Origin: Sulfurospirillum deleyianum DSM 6946
GTDB lineage: Bacteria; Campylobacterota; Campylobacteria; Campylobacterales; Sulfurospirillaceae
Reading direction: 5' to 3'
Length of the DNA stretch: 64,000 nucleotides
Assembly (NCBI RefSeq): GCF_000024885.1
Contig: NC_013512.1
Span: 868,001 to 932,000 of the forward strand
Numbering within the stretch: position 1 is the first letter of the stretch; the number at the start of each line of letters is the position of its first letter. The position numbers and the translations under genes were made by a program. Positions 39,968 to 50,000 of the stretch are shown piece after piece. The notes under the pieces are model-generated. The model did not search any database. It was not told where the DNA came from and saw only the letters and a list, made by a program, of their open reading frames with translations.

Positions 39968-40298
39968 GCGCTGAGGCGCTTACTCAATTATTGTATGTTT
40001 ATTGAGTTAATGTCATTATTTGGCATAATTGTTTTTTTTGTTTTACATGTAAGGTTTTTAAAGTTTAGATTTTGTATTTGAAATGTCATCTAATTTGGGG
40101 AAAATGGTTTCCAAAATAGTATTGCTAACATTTTAAAAACGGTTGTACAGTTTTTGAGAATAAAATTTGAATTTAATATGATATTTTGTTCCTTTGTCAC
40201 AGTTTGACACAGTTTGACACAGTTTGATACACATTGATTTTTAGAAAACTTAAACGCTTGAAAAAACTGTTGTAAATGCCTAAAATAGGGAGTTTAAA
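39968..40298. other. Non-coding stretch between methylase remnant and tRNA genes
   Basis: No plausible gene is visible. The stretch contains one TTACATGTAA (40043-40052), T-rich DNA and a short tandem repeat at 40198-40227. Confidence 0.6.
40198..40227. repeat. Three tandem copies of CACAGTTTGA
   Basis: Three perfect 10-bp units are followed by a degenerate one (TACACATTGA, 40228-40237). Three identical 10-bp iterations could be protein binding sites on one helix face, but no function is known. Confidence 0.7.
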
Positions 40299-40374
<76 letters not shown>

Positions 40375-40392
40375 ATGGAAGAAGTTAAAAGG

Positions 40393-40467
40393 TGGATGGG
40401 GTAAAGGGATTCGAACCCCTGAATGACTGGACCAAAACCAGTTGCCTTACCGCTTGGCTATACCCCA
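40393..40467 (-). tRNA. tRNA-Gln (anticodon TTG)
   Basis: The minus strand folds with acceptor TGGGGTA / TACCCCA, an anticodon loop TTTTGGT giving TTG, a TTCGAAT T-loop and encoded CCA. It lies 18 bp upstream of the initiator tRNA on the same strand, so the two are probably co-transcribed. Confidence 0.93.
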
Positions 40468-40526
40468 ATGCCTTTAACGAGGTGAAATTATAGTGATTTT
40501 TAATTTGTTTGTCAAGGGGAAATGAC

Positions 40527-40532
40527 TATAAT
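40527..40532 (+). promoter_or_regulatory. Probable -10 box of ribBA
   Basis: TATAAT in the sequence GACTATAATTTTT lies 40 bp before the ribBA start. Confidence 0.55.
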
Positions 40533-40571
40533 TTTTAAAAGCGTTTAAAATAAAGCAAAGTGGGAGCAACC

Positions 40572-41594
40572 ATGCCAATCCAAAGAGTCAAACAAGCGAT
40601 AGAAGATATCAAACATGGCAAGATGGTCATGATGGTGGATGATGAAGACAGAGAAAACGAGGGAGACCTTGTGTATGCGGCAACCTTTTCAACACCTGAA
40701 AAGGTCAATTTTATGGCTTCTGAAGCTAAAGGGTTGATTTGTGTCTCTTTAAAAGAAGAGGTTGCCAAACGTCTTGCTTTAACACCGATGGTTACCAACA
40801 ATGATTCACAGCATGAAACAGCGTTTACCGTTTCGGTGGATGCTCGTATTTGTTCCACAGGTATTTCGGCGTATGAGCGAGATGTTACCATTAAGATTTT
40901 AGCCGATTCGATGAGTACGCCTAAAGAGTTGGTGCGTCCAGGGCATATTTTTCCGCTTATCGCTCGTAAGGGTGGAGTATTGGTTCGCACAGGACATACG
41001 GAAGGTTCTGTGGATTTATGTCGTTTAGCAGGTGTTTCAGAAGTTGCGGTTATTTGTGAAGTGATGAAAGAAGATGGTCATATGGCCAGACGTGATGATT
41101 TGGATCTGTTTTGTAAAAAACATGGTATTAACATTGTTTATATTTCAGATATCGTGGCGTACCGCATGCAATCAGAATCATTGGTAAGAGAAGTGGCTTC
41201 AGCCAATGTGGAATTTTTTGGTGCACACACACGTAAAATTGATATGGTAGATCATGAGGGAAATCATCATATTGTGTATGCCTTTGGAGAGATTGGCAAA
41301 ACCAGTGCGGTTAAATTTCATCATATTATCCCAGATAATGAGCTTTTTGCGAATGAAAAGAAGTATCAAGGTGTGTTAAAAGCGATTGAGTATTTAAAAA
41401 AGCACCATGGACTTTTTATTTTTATTGATAGCGAATATACTTCTAACCCAGAATTGCGTGAGTTTGGCATTGGGGCGCAAATCGTGAAAAAACTGGGTAT
41501 TGAAAATATCAATCTTCTCTCAACCACAAAACGTAAGGATTATGTTGGGTTGTGTGGATTTGGGTTAAATATTCATCAAGAGATTGTTCTCTAA
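40572..41594 (+). CDS. ribBA: 3,4-dihydroxy-2-butanone 4-phosphate synthase with degenerate GTP cyclohydrolase II domain
   Basis: The 340-aa protein has an intact RibB domain (VDDEDRENEGDL near residue 22, GHIFPLIARKGGVLVRTGHTEG near 127), which makes the four-carbon precursor of riboflavin. The C-terminal 140 residues resemble RibA (GIGAQIVKKLGIENINLLSTTKRK, GLNIHQEI). However, the zinc-binding Cys-rich ECLTGD...RCDCG segment and the QEGRG-like loop are missing, so cyclohydrolase II activity is unlikely. GGGAG before the ATG at 40572 sets the start. Confidence 0.88.
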   Translation: MPIQRVKQAIEDIKHGKMVMMVDDEDRENEGDLVYAATFSTPEKVNFMASEAKGLICVSLKEEVAKRLALTPMVTNNDSQHETAFTVSVDARICSTGISAYERDVTIKILADSMSTPKELVRPGHIFPLIARKGGVLVRTGHTEGSVDLCRLAGVSEVAVICEVMKEDGHMARRDDLDLFCKKHGINIVYISDIVAYRMQSESLVREVASANVEFFGAHTRKIDMVDHEGNHHIVYAFGEIGKTSAVKFHHIIPDNELFANEKKYQGVLKAIEYLKKHHGLFIFIDSEYTSNPELREFGIGAQIVKKLGIENINLLSTTKRKDYVGLCGFGLNIHQEIVL

Positions 41595-41625
41595 GCGTTA
41601 CATGTAACTTTAAAAAGGGGTATGA

Positions 41626-43317
41626 ATGGACTTGTTCCTTCTTTCAGTACTGGTACTTTTAGCGGTAACTTCCATTATGGTAACGATCTCAAGACATATT
41701 GGGCTTGGTTCTATTTTGGGATTATTGATTGCAGGAATTATTGTGGGTCCGCATACAGGTGGCTTTACCGTAACGAGTCAGGTGGAGGCATTGCGCCATT
41801 TTACTGAATTTGGTGTGGTGCTTTTACTTTTCATTATTGGGCTTGAGATGCAGCCTTCAAAGCTTTGGTCGATGCGCAAAGAGGTTTTTGGTTTGGGTTC
41901 TTTGCAGGTTATTGCCTCAGGTGTGGTACTGGGTTTTTACATGCATTTTTTTGTAGAGGATTTAGGTGTTGCGATGCTGATAGGCTTTACGTTAGCGCTT
42001 TCCTCTACGGCTCTTGTCATGCAACTCTTACAAGAAAAAGGGAAAATGAACACCGAGCATGGTAAAAGTGCGTTTGCGATTTTACTCCTTCAAGATTTAG
42101 CCGTTGTACCTCTTTTAGCTATTTTGCCTTTGCTTTCTACGCAACAACAGGTGCAAACCCCATGGTGGGAATCGTTAGCGACGGTGGTGGTGATGTTTAT
42201 TCTTTTGGTCGCATTTGGGCAGTATATTATTCCTAATGCGCTGGATAAAGTCGCTAAACAGCGTAATAAAGATGCTTTTCTTCTCTTAACCATGCTCAGT
42301 GTTGTGCTCTCAGCGTATTTGATGGATCATGCGGGGCTTTCTATGGCTTTGGGGGCTTTTTTGATGGGTATGTTTCTCTCAACATCACGGTACAATTTTC
42401 AGATTGAAGCCACATTGGAGCCTTTTAAAGGTATTTTGATGAGCCTCTTTTTTATTGCGGTGGGCATGTCCATTGATTTCAATGCGATTTTAGAGAATCC
42501 TTTGGTTTTTAGTGGGCATATTATCGTGATTTTAGTGCTCAAAGCTTTGGTGGTTTTTGGTCTGGTTTTAGCCTTTGGAGGCAATAAAAGTGGTGCGATT
42601 AAATTAGCGTTTTTGCTCAATCAAAGTGGTGAGTTTGGCTTTGTTCTCTTTGGTTCAGCCAAAGCACTTAATGTCATTGATGATACGCTGTTTGTCGTGG
42701 GCATTGGTGTGATTTCTATTAGTATGCTTGTTACCCCAGTGCTTTATAGTTTTGGATGTTCCCTTGCTAATAAATTGGCAAATTTATCGCAATTCTCCTA
42801 TTTTAATACAGAAAATGCCGCAATGGAGCAAAAGGTCGTTGTAGCGGGTTATGGAAGTACCGGTAAAGTCATTTCGAAGATGCTCAAAAGCAGTGGCATT
42901 CCTTTTATAGTGTTTGATGTCAATGCACAAGAAGTCTCACTGGGGCGTAAAAATGGCATGCCTGTCTTTTTTGGAGACATTACGGATATGAGGCTTTTAA
43001 ATACCATTAAAATTGATCAAGCGTCGATGCTTATTGTCTCCATTGACCACAGTATCAGTGCGATTAAAATTGTCAAACATATTAAAGAGAGTTATCCGCA
43101 TATTAAGATTTTAGCCAGAGCTTTGGATATTAAAGTGATGGATAAATTACTGCTTGCGGGTGCGAATTGGGTGATTGCTGAAACTTTAGAGAGTAGTATA
43201 CGAACAGGTGAAGAAGCGCTCGCTCAAATGGGTGTTCCCAATGATGAGGTCTTAGCATTGATGGAGTTACTCCGTAAAAACGAGTACGAAGCGATTCGCG
43301 AAATCACCAAAGAATAA
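41626..43317 (+). CDS. Cation:proton antiporter, Kef-type, with TrkA-N domain
   Basis: The 563-aa protein has about 12 membrane helices of the CPA2 family (LGLIAGIIVGPHTGGF-like segment near residue 35, LLLFIIGLEMQPSKLW, LLLQDLAVVPLLA). A cytoplasmic RCK/TrkA-N domain from about residue 400 begins VVVAGYGSTGKVISKML. It resembles KefB/KefC-type K+/H+ antiporters. The ion and regulation (for example by glutathione adducts) are unproven. A TTACATGTAA lies in the short upstream gap (41598). Confidence 0.9.
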   Translation: MDLFLLSVLVLLAVTSIMVTISRHIGLGSILGLLIAGIIVGPHTGGFTVTSQVEALRHFTEFGVVLLLFIIGLEMQPSKLWSMRKEVFGLGSLQVIASGVVLGFYMHFFVEDLGVAMLIGFTLALSSTALVMQLLQEKGKMNTEHGKSAFAILLLQDLAVVPLLAILPLLSTQQQVQTPWWESLATVVVMFILLVAFGQYIIPNALDKVAKQRNKDAFLLLTMLSVVLSAYLMDHAGLSMALGAFLMGMFLSTSRYNFQIEATLEPFKGILMSLFFIAVGMSIDFNAILENPLVFSGHIIVILVLKALVVFGLVLAFGGNKSGAIKLAFLLNQSGEFGFVLFGSAKALNVIDDTLFVVGIGVISISMLVTPVLYSFGCSLANKLANLSQFSYFNTENAAMEQKVVVAGYGSTGKVISKMLKSSGIPFIVFDVNAQEVSLGRKNGMPVFFGDITDMRLLNTIKIDQASMLIVSIDHSISAIKIVKHIKESYPHIKILARALDIKVMDKLLLAGANWVIAETLESSIRTGEEALAQMGVPNDEVLALMELLRKNEYEAIREITKE

Positions 43318-43374
43318 TCTTTACATGTAAAGATGTAAAAGGGCGTTTTTGAACTTTTTTAGAAAGCAGATTGT

Positions 43375-44253
43375 ATGAAAATTATTTTACTCGATACTGA
43401 AACAACCGGTATTTATGAGAAAGACCGCATTTGCCAGTTGGCTTTTTTGGTTCTCAATGAAGAGCTAGAAGTGGAGGAGATTCACAACGATTTGTGTCAA
43501 CCGCCTGTGATGATTTCCTATGAAGCAATGGCGGTACATCATATTACCCCTGAGCGGGTGGCACATGAGGTTTCTTGTATTCAAACACGTGCGTATCAGC
43601 GATTATTGGAGCTCAATACCCCTTACAATCTTTTAGTGATTCACAACGCCTCGTTTGATCTTACCATGCTTGAAAAAGAGGGGTTTGTGTCACAGATGAA
43701 CCTTGTGGATACGTTTCGTATTTTACGAGCGTACTATCCTAATGAGGGTTCTTTTAGCCTTCAATACAAACGTTACCAATGGGGTTTGTACCATCAAGAA
43801 GCAACGTTTCAAAAAAAACACACTGTGAGCATAGAAGCGCATGATGCACTAGGTGATGTGGTCGTTCTGAAGCATCTTTTTGAGAAGCTTTGTGAGGAGC
43901 ACTCTTTGCCACAGATGATGCTTTTATGTCAAGCGCCTATTCTTTTAAGCCACATTCCTTATGGTAAACATAAGGGGAAGAAGTTTGTAGAGGTCGCACA
44001 GAGCGCTCGTCAAGATTTGCACTATATGTTAGGTGCTACTGGTGTTGATGAGGATGTTAAAGCCTCTATTCTTCATGCGCTTGATGCGACAAAAACAGAG
44101 CTTGAGTTGAAAATAGGCTTTGGCAAATATGCCACTAAAACGCCTCAGGAAGTCTTTGAGTTAGACCCAAACTATTTACGGTGGATGCTTGAGAAGATGG
44201 ACAATCTCAATGCGGAACTTAAAGAGGCGATTGAGAAGATTTTAAACACCTAA
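43375..44253 (+). CDS. DnaQ-like 3'-5' exonuclease with C-terminal DUF3820
   Basis: The 292-aa protein starts with an exonuclease domain: ExoI LLDTETTGIYEKDRICQLAF, ExoII HNASFDLTMLEKEG and ExoIII AHDALGDVVVLKHLF (HDA...D). In the C-terminal half, IPYGKHKGKKFVEVAQ and GFGKYATKTPQEVFELDPNYLRWML fit DUF3820-type modules, apparently twice. It may act in DNA repair or RNA processing. A second copy with 246 aa is at 63176-63916. TTACATGTAA copies flank the gene (43321, 44257). Confidence 0.85.
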   Translation: MKIILLDTETTGIYEKDRICQLAFLVLNEELEVEEIHNDLCQPPVMISYEAMAVHHITPERVAHEVSCIQTRAYQRLLELNTPYNLLVIHNASFDLTMLEKEGFVSQMNLVDTFRILRAYYPNEGSFSLQYKRYQWGLYHQEATFQKKHTVSIEAHDALGDVVVLKHLFEKLCEEHSLPQMMLLCQAPILLSHIPYGKHKGKKFVEVAQSARQDLHYMLGATGVDEDVKASILHALDATKTELELKIGFGKYATKTPQEVFELDPNYLRWMLEKMDNLNAELKEAIEKILNT

Positions 44254-44271
44254 TCTTTACATGTAAGGATT
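44252..44271. terminator. Palindromic hairpin in a convergent gap
   Basis: AATCTTTACA / TGTAAGGATT is a 20-bp palindrome centred on an exact TTACATGTAA copy between two convergent genes. It may terminate transcription in both directions, although no clear T tract follows. Confidence 0.4.
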
Positions 44272-44728
44272 ATTTCACCCGTTTATAGATGGTTTTGAAA
44301 CCACCCGCTTCGGAAGCAATCGTGTTTTCATCGATGATTTTATAAGTACTGCCTACTTTAATGCGCTCATCCATTACCACAACACTCCCTTTGGAAATCT
44401 CATAGCTGATGGGATTTTTACTGCCAAAGGAGGAAAAAGTGTCTCTTTCAAACTCAATTTCAATAATTCCCAAGGTCGTTTGCGCTCTCCATTTTCCCAG
44501 CAAAGGGTTGGCATAAAAGGTTTGATCAATCGCAAATTTAATGCCAAAGCCAAAAAAGAGCATGACCACAGCTAAAGCGAGTACTTTAAGGATCAAAGAG
44601 GGGCGTTTATAAGCAGGAGAAAGTGTCTCTTTTTTTGTTTTAGAGGTGCGTGTTTTAGGTGTAGAGCGTGAAGCAGAAGCTTTGCGTTGTGTACGTGGTT
44701 TTGAGCTTTTTTTCTCATCATTTGGCAT
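44270..44728 (-). CDS. Small single-pass membrane protein, lipocalin-like C-terminus, unknown
   Basis: The 152-aa protein has a Lys/Ser/Thr-rich cytoplasmic start, one membrane helix (about residues 48-70) and a periplasmic domain with NPLLGKWRAQTTLGIIEIEFERD and a final TIASEAGGFKTIYKRVK. It is a paralogue of the divergent gene at 44858-45466, sharing NPLLGKW and the ending T-YK. Function is unknown. Confidence 0.7.
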   Translation of the reverse strand: MPNDEKKSSKPRTQRKASASRSTPKTRTSKTKKETLSPAYKRPSLILKVLALAVVMLFFGFGIKFAIDQTFYANPLLGKWRAQTTLGIIEIEFERDTFSSFGSKNPISYEISKGSVVVMDERIKVGSTYKIIDENTIASEAGGFKTIYKRVK

Positions 44729-44857
44729 CAGTTGGAACCTTGTTGATTATCTTTGTGTAGCGCATTATAGCAGTTCCTTTTTAGGTTTACATGTAAAGCA
44801 GTTTAAACCTTTACTTTGCTATACTTTTTCATCAAACTTTCGATATTAAGGGTGTTG

Positions 44858-45466
44858 ATGCTTTCAAAAATTACGAATCTTTTTAAAGTTAAAGAGGATG
44901 AAACCCTCCAATATATGGATCCAGAGAAACTCATTAATCCTAACAAAGAGAGGGTGTATGACCCTTTGGAAGATGACGAAGAGGCTTTTTTTAGGGAATT
45001 AGAAGAGAATTCACGTCCAAGTGAAGCGTCTTTAAGGCAAACACGGCAAGAGGCACCTCAACAACAATCTCCCCGTGAGTCTGTCTTAAAAAAAATGGCA
45101 CACTGCATGAAAGAAAGAGAGTGGCATCCCAAACGCAATCCTAAGCCGTTTATCGCACTTTTTGTGATAGTTCTCATTGCGGTTTTCATCTCTTTGGCAC
45201 TACACGAAACGCCAAATCCTTTACTCGGTAAGTGGCAACCGCAAAAAAAGAGCAATATTTTTATTCCTACGGGAGATGTTGAGTTTCGCAAAGAGCATGT
45301 TTTAGCCAATGGTGTTCATACGGAAGTCTCTTATATCATAGAAGAATCGTATGTGGAGGTGGTGGATAAACAGATGCAAACACGCCTTCGTTTTGAGCTA
45401 AAAGACGATAAAACGATTGAACTTAATCTTTTAGGTGTCAAAACCAGCTATAAAAAAATACACTAG
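44858..45466 (+). CDS. Single-pass membrane protein paralogous to 44270-44728
   Basis: The 202-aa protein has an acidic, proline-poor cytoplasmic region of about 110 residues and one membrane helix (PFIALFVIVLIAVFISLAL). A short periplasmic domain follows, starting NPLLGKWQPQKKSNIF and ending NLLGVKTSYKKIH. I chose the ATG at 44858, preceded by AAGG. The in-frame extension from 44816 includes a promoter-like region. Function is unknown. Confidence 0.68.
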   Translation: MLSKITNLFKVKEDETLQYMDPEKLINPNKERVYDPLEDDEEAFFRELEENSRPSEASLRQTRQEAPQQQSPRESVLKKMAHCMKEREWHPKRNPKPFIALFVIVLIAVFISLALHETPNPLLGKWQPQKKSNIFIPTGDVEFRKEHVLANGVHTEVSYIIEESYVEVVDKQMQTRLRFELKDDKTIELNLLGVKTSYKKIH

Positions 45467-45481
45467 TCCAACACAAGGAGG

Positions 45482-45781
45482 CTAGTTGGCTTCCTTTGTT
45501 GGTTTGAGATTTTTTGCAGGTTGGGCGATAATTTCTATGTAGCACTCCTGCCATTTTTGAGCATATGCATTGTCCAAAGCGGCGATGAGGTCTTGCACGT
45601 ACACCAAAGAGGTTTCTTCTGCACTCTGTCCAAAGCGACACTCAAAAATCCAAAACGGTGAACCCTCTGGGAGTTTTTTATTGCGTTCACGTTTGAGGTA
45701 TTTTCGTATTTCATGTTTGAGTGCGTCGATGACTCTGTCACTGTTTTTATTCTCTTGTTCGAGTGGAAATATCTTTTTCAA
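45482..45781 (-). CDS. DUF6172-like small protein
   Basis: The 99-aa protein begins with TTG (AGAGG about 7 nt upstream). The RVIDALKHEIRKYLKRERNKKLPEGSPFWIFECRFG segment and CYIEIIAQPA resemble the DUF6172 family of conserved short proteins. No function is known. It is soluble and has no signal peptide. Confidence 0.65.
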   Translation of the reverse strand: MKKIFPLEQENKNSDRVIDALKHEIRKYLKRERNKKLPEGSPFWIFECRFGQSAEETSLVYVQDLIAALDNAYAQKWQECYIEIIAQPAKNLKPTKEAN

Positions 45782-45914
45782 AGTAAGCCTCTTTATTTTT
45801 TTGTGAATTGTAGTCTATTTTGCCTTTGATTTTAACGTATTCCTTCTTTACATGTAAAAATAAAGAACCAATCAAAATCTGTTGATAAAAACCGCAAAGT
45901 GTCTTTTTGAATGT

Positions 45915-45920
45915 TATAAT
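45915..45920 (+). promoter_or_regulatory. Probable -10 box of the HD-GYP/hybrid kinase operon
   Basis: TATAAT lies 29 bp before the chosen GTG start of the response regulator. Its location argues against a TTG start at 45907. Confidence 0.6.
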
Positions 45921-45948
45921 AAACCATCTTGACACAAAGGTAACTAAG

Positions 45949-47064
45949 GTGAGTGCAGAAATTTTAGTACCCGAGAAAGCGACGATTTTTATCGTCGATG
46001 ATACCCCCGAAAATTTAACACTGGTTTCAACTCTTTTGAAACCATTTTATCGTGTTAAAGTTGCTACTTCAGGTGAAAAAGCGCTTGTCTATTTTGCGCA
46101 ACATGAAGCGGTGCCAGATTTGATTTTACTTGATATTGTCATGCCAGGACTTTCAGGTTTTGATGTGATTGTTGAGCTTAAAAAAAATTCAAAGATACGA
46201 GATATTCCTGTCATTTTTCTTACGGCGATGAGTCGTGTGGAGGATGAAAAAAAAGGGTTGGAATTGGGGGCTGTGGATTATATTACCAAACCTATTTCTC
46301 CGTCTGTGGTGTTAGCACGTATTAAAACGCATTTGCAAAATAAGGCTGTTGCGGATTTTTTACGGGATAAAAATGAGTATCTTGAAGCAGAAATCGCTAA
46401 ACGAACCGAAGAAATTTCAGCCATTCAGTATGTCACCATTTTTGCTTTAACCTCCCTTGCTGAAACCAGAGATTCAGATACGGGCAATCATATTCGAAGA
46501 ACCCAGCATTATGTTAAAGCTTTAGCTAAAGCTTTGCAAACACACCCTCGTTTTGCACCCTATCTTAGTGATACCATGATAGAAACTCTGTTTAAATCTG
46601 CTCCTTTACATGATATTGGGAAAGTAGGTATTCCTGATGCCATTTTGCTAAAACCTGCCAAATTGACTCCTGAAGAGTTTGAAATTATGAAAAGCCATAC
46701 GACGCTTGGCAAAAAAGCGATTGAACATGCAGAAGAGCAGTTAGGGATGAGTGTGGCATTTTTGGAAGTTGCCAAAGAGATTGCGTATTCGCACCATGAA
46801 AAATGGGATGGAAGCGGTTATCCTTTAGGATTAAAAGGGGATGAAATCCCTATTTGTGGGCGTTTGATGGCAGTTGCCGATGTCTATGATGCCTTGATTA
46901 CGAAACGGGTCTATAAAGAGGGGTTTAGCCATGAAAAGGCAGTAGCGATTATTTTAGAAGGAAGAGGAACGCATTTTGACCCTGATGTTACGGATGCTTT
47001 TCGTGCGTTACAAGAGACTTTCCATGAAATAGCGATGCGTTTTTCAGATTCACAAAGACTTTAA
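45949..47064 (+). CDS. Response regulator with HD-GYP phosphodiesterase domain
   Basis: The 371-aa protein has an N-terminal receiver (IFIVDDTPEN, LILLDIVMPG, YITKPIS), a short coiled coil and a complete HD-GYP domain with HDIGKVGIPDAIL and HHEKWDGSGYPLGLKGDEIP. It should hydrolyse c-di-GMP on phosphorylation. The GTG start at 45949 is preceded by AAAGG with 8-nt spacing. It lies 15 nt before the giant hybrid kinase, its likely phosphodonor. Confidence 0.9.
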   Translation: MSAEILVPEKATIFIVDDTPENLTLVSTLLKPFYRVKVATSGEKALVYFAQHEAVPDLILLDIVMPGLSGFDVIVELKKNSKIRDIPVIFLTAMSRVEDEKKGLELGAVDYITKPISPSVVLARIKTHLQNKAVADFLRDKNEYLEAEIAKRTEEISAIQYVTIFALTSLAETRDSDTGNHIRRTQHYVKALAKALQTHPRFAPYLSDTMIETLFKSAPLHDIGKVGIPDAILLKPAKLTPEEFEIMKSHTTLGKKAIEHAEEQLGMSVAFLEVAKEIAYSHHEKWDGSGYPLGLKGDEIPICGRLMAVADVYDALITKRVYKEGFSHEKAVAIILEGRGTHFDPDVTDAFRALQETFHEIAMRFSDSQRL

Positions 47065-47079
47065 GCCTAAGGATAGAGC

Positions 47080-50000
47080 ATGAAATGGTTATGGATAGTG
47101 CTTTGTGTTCCATTTTTCCTTTTTGGACAAGAAGCGTTGGTGCTAAGCCATCAAGAAAAAGTGTGGCTTAATGGACAAAAAGAGATTTATATTGGGGCGA
47201 TGGATGACTGGGCGCCTATTAATTTTGTCGATTACCATGGAAAGGCTTCAGGTATTGGCTCTGAAATTGTTGCGGAATTAAATAAGCTGTTAAAAGGGAA
47301 ACTTAAAATTGTCTCTGGCAGTTGGGAAGAGATTTATACCCAAGCTAAAGAGGGAAAGATTGATGCGATTATGGATATTACGAAAAAGCCTGAACGTGAG
47401 GCTTTTTTTTATTTTACCAAAGCGTATTTGAACATTCCTCATGTCATTGTTTCTAGGCAAGATACTCCCTCTTTTGGCTCATTGGAGTCGTTGTACGGTA
47501 AAAAAGTGGCATTGGAGAAAAATGTAGGTACGATTGGGTATTTGCGTACGAATTTTCCTTTTATTGAGATTCAAACGTATGATACAACCTCGATGGCACT
47601 CCATGCATTAGCGATGAAAGAGGTGGATGCGTATATCGGAAATCGTGCGGTGATGAGCTATAAAATTGAACAAGAATTTTTAAACAGTTTAAAAATAGAC
47701 GCACTTGAACGTAGCCGAAAAAGTGTACCGCTCTCGTTGGGTGTTCCAAGGAGCAATCCAATGCTTTTTTCTATTTTGGAGAAGAGTATGGAGGCGATTC
47801 CTCGTGAGACATGGGTCAAAATTCTCTCAAAATGGTCCAATGAAAAACCTTTAAGTTTAGATTTGACTTCTGAGGAGAGAGCGTATTTAAAGATGAAAAA
47901 GGAGCTTCGTTTTGTGGCGGGCAATGAAGAATGGAAACCTTTTTCATTTTTAGATAAAAATGGACAGATGCAAGGTTTGGAGAAGGATTTTTTAAAACTC
48001 TTAGAGTCCTATCTTTCCGTCCCTATTTACGTGACACATCTTCCATGGGAAGATGCACTCAAACAGGCAAAATCACACCATTTTGATGGCATTATCTCAG
48101 CTTCTCCGACGCCTGATCGATTAGAAAAACTCTCTTTTTCACATGCGTATTATATTTCACCTTTAGCTGTTGTCACACGTCATGATAATGTACGTGATAT
48201 CAATGAAAATTTTGCTCAAAAACGTATTGCGGTGATGGAGGGTAGTGCGGTTGTTTTACATGTAAAAGAGCATTTTCCTGAGGCAAAAATTGTCTATACT
48301 AAAGAGGGTACACAAGGGCTTATCACGATGCTCTTAAAGCGTGAGGCTGAAGGAGCGATTGATACGATGCTTTCGCTTGAGTATCTTTTAAAGGAGAAAT
48401 CCTTAGATGCGCAGGTGGAGATAGGATATTCGTTTTACTCTGAAGCTTTAAGTAGTTTTCAGTACGCCTTACGAAAGGATGAGCCTTTGTTACTGAGTAT
48501 CATTAACAAAGCTATTGATGCGTATAGTTTGGATGAGCGTAAAAACATTAAGGAGCGTTGGGAAAGTAAAAATGGCAATGGTATGAAAACGGTGTCGTTA
48601 AAAGGTGAGCAAAAGCCTTTGACAACGCTGAGTAAAGAAGAGATTCAGTGGATTAAAGAGCATCCCATTATCAAAGTTTCAAATGAGCCTGATTTTCCAC
48701 CTTTTGACTTTATGAAAGAGGGAAGAGCTGTTGGTTTGGGTGTGGATTATATGAACTTTGTGGCACAAAAAGTAGGGTTACATGTAAGCTATGTTCAATC
48801 AACATGGGAGGATTTACTCAAGCAGTTTGAAGCAGGGAAAATGGATGTTTTACAAAGTGTTTATCTCACAAAAAAACGTCAAGAGTATGCTTATTTTACC
48901 ACGCCATTTTTTACCAATTATCCTGCTATGGCAGTACGTAAAGGAAGTTCAATTAAATCTTTAGCTGAGCTAAAAGGGAAAAAAGTTGCTCTAATGCGTG
49001 GGTATGGGACAAGTGAAAAATTGCTGAGGGATATTCCTGAAATTAAGCCGATTATGTGTACAAATGTTTATGAAGCCTTACATTTGGTCAGTTTTGGCGA
49101 AGCCGATGTGGCTTTTGATAGTGTGGGAACGATGAGTTATGCGATTATGGAGCAGATGCTCACCAATCTGAGCATTCATAAAATTGATGTGAGCGATAAA
49201 GAACTTTCCAGTGATGTCCATTTTGCGGTGAAAAAAGAGAAAGCAATTTTGTATAGTATTTTACAAAAAGCCTTAGATGCGATGACGCCAGAAGAGCATA
49301 TCGCATTGCGTAGTAAATGGGTTTTTAGCAATGAGACCAATTTTCAAGCGGAGCAAAAATCGCATTTTCAACTGAGTTCTCAAGAAAAAGCGTGGCTCAA
49401 AGAGCACCCTATCCTTCTCTTTACGGGAGATCCTCGTTATTTACCCTATGAAGCATTTAATAAAGAGGGTAAATACATAGGGATTGTGGCTGATTTGCTG
49501 CAAAAGATGGAAAAAGAACTAGGGATTCATATAGAAAAAGTTCCAAGTTTGACGTGGCAAGATGCCCTTTTAAAGGCAAAAAACAAAGAGGTCGATATGA
49601 TCTCGGCGTATGAAAACGATAAAATCCTTAGTGAAACACATCTTTCCACAAAGCCTTATGTCAGCAGTCCTTTGGTCATTGTGACACGTAAAGACAAACA
49701 CAAGTATTTTCTCAATTCTCTCCTAGAGCTTGAAAATCAAAAAATCGCCATTATAAAAGATTACAGTTATATTCAAGGGCTCAAAGCGGCGTATCCAAAA
49801 TTGCATTACATGGAAGTTGAAAATGCGAAAAAAGGGTTTGAAGGTGTTGCCTCAGGGGAATACGATGCCATGGTTGTTTCATTGCGGTTAGCAACCTATG
49901 CACTTCATACGATGGGACTGCATAATTTGCATGTCATTGGAAAAACCGATATGAATATGCATTTGGCGTTCAATGTCAAAAAAGAGTGGGAGCCATTGGT

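Noticed and set aside
45907-45948. TTG start for the HD-GYP regulator
   Set aside because: The added residues contain the TATAAT promoter and have no similarity. GTG at 45949 has a proper SD.
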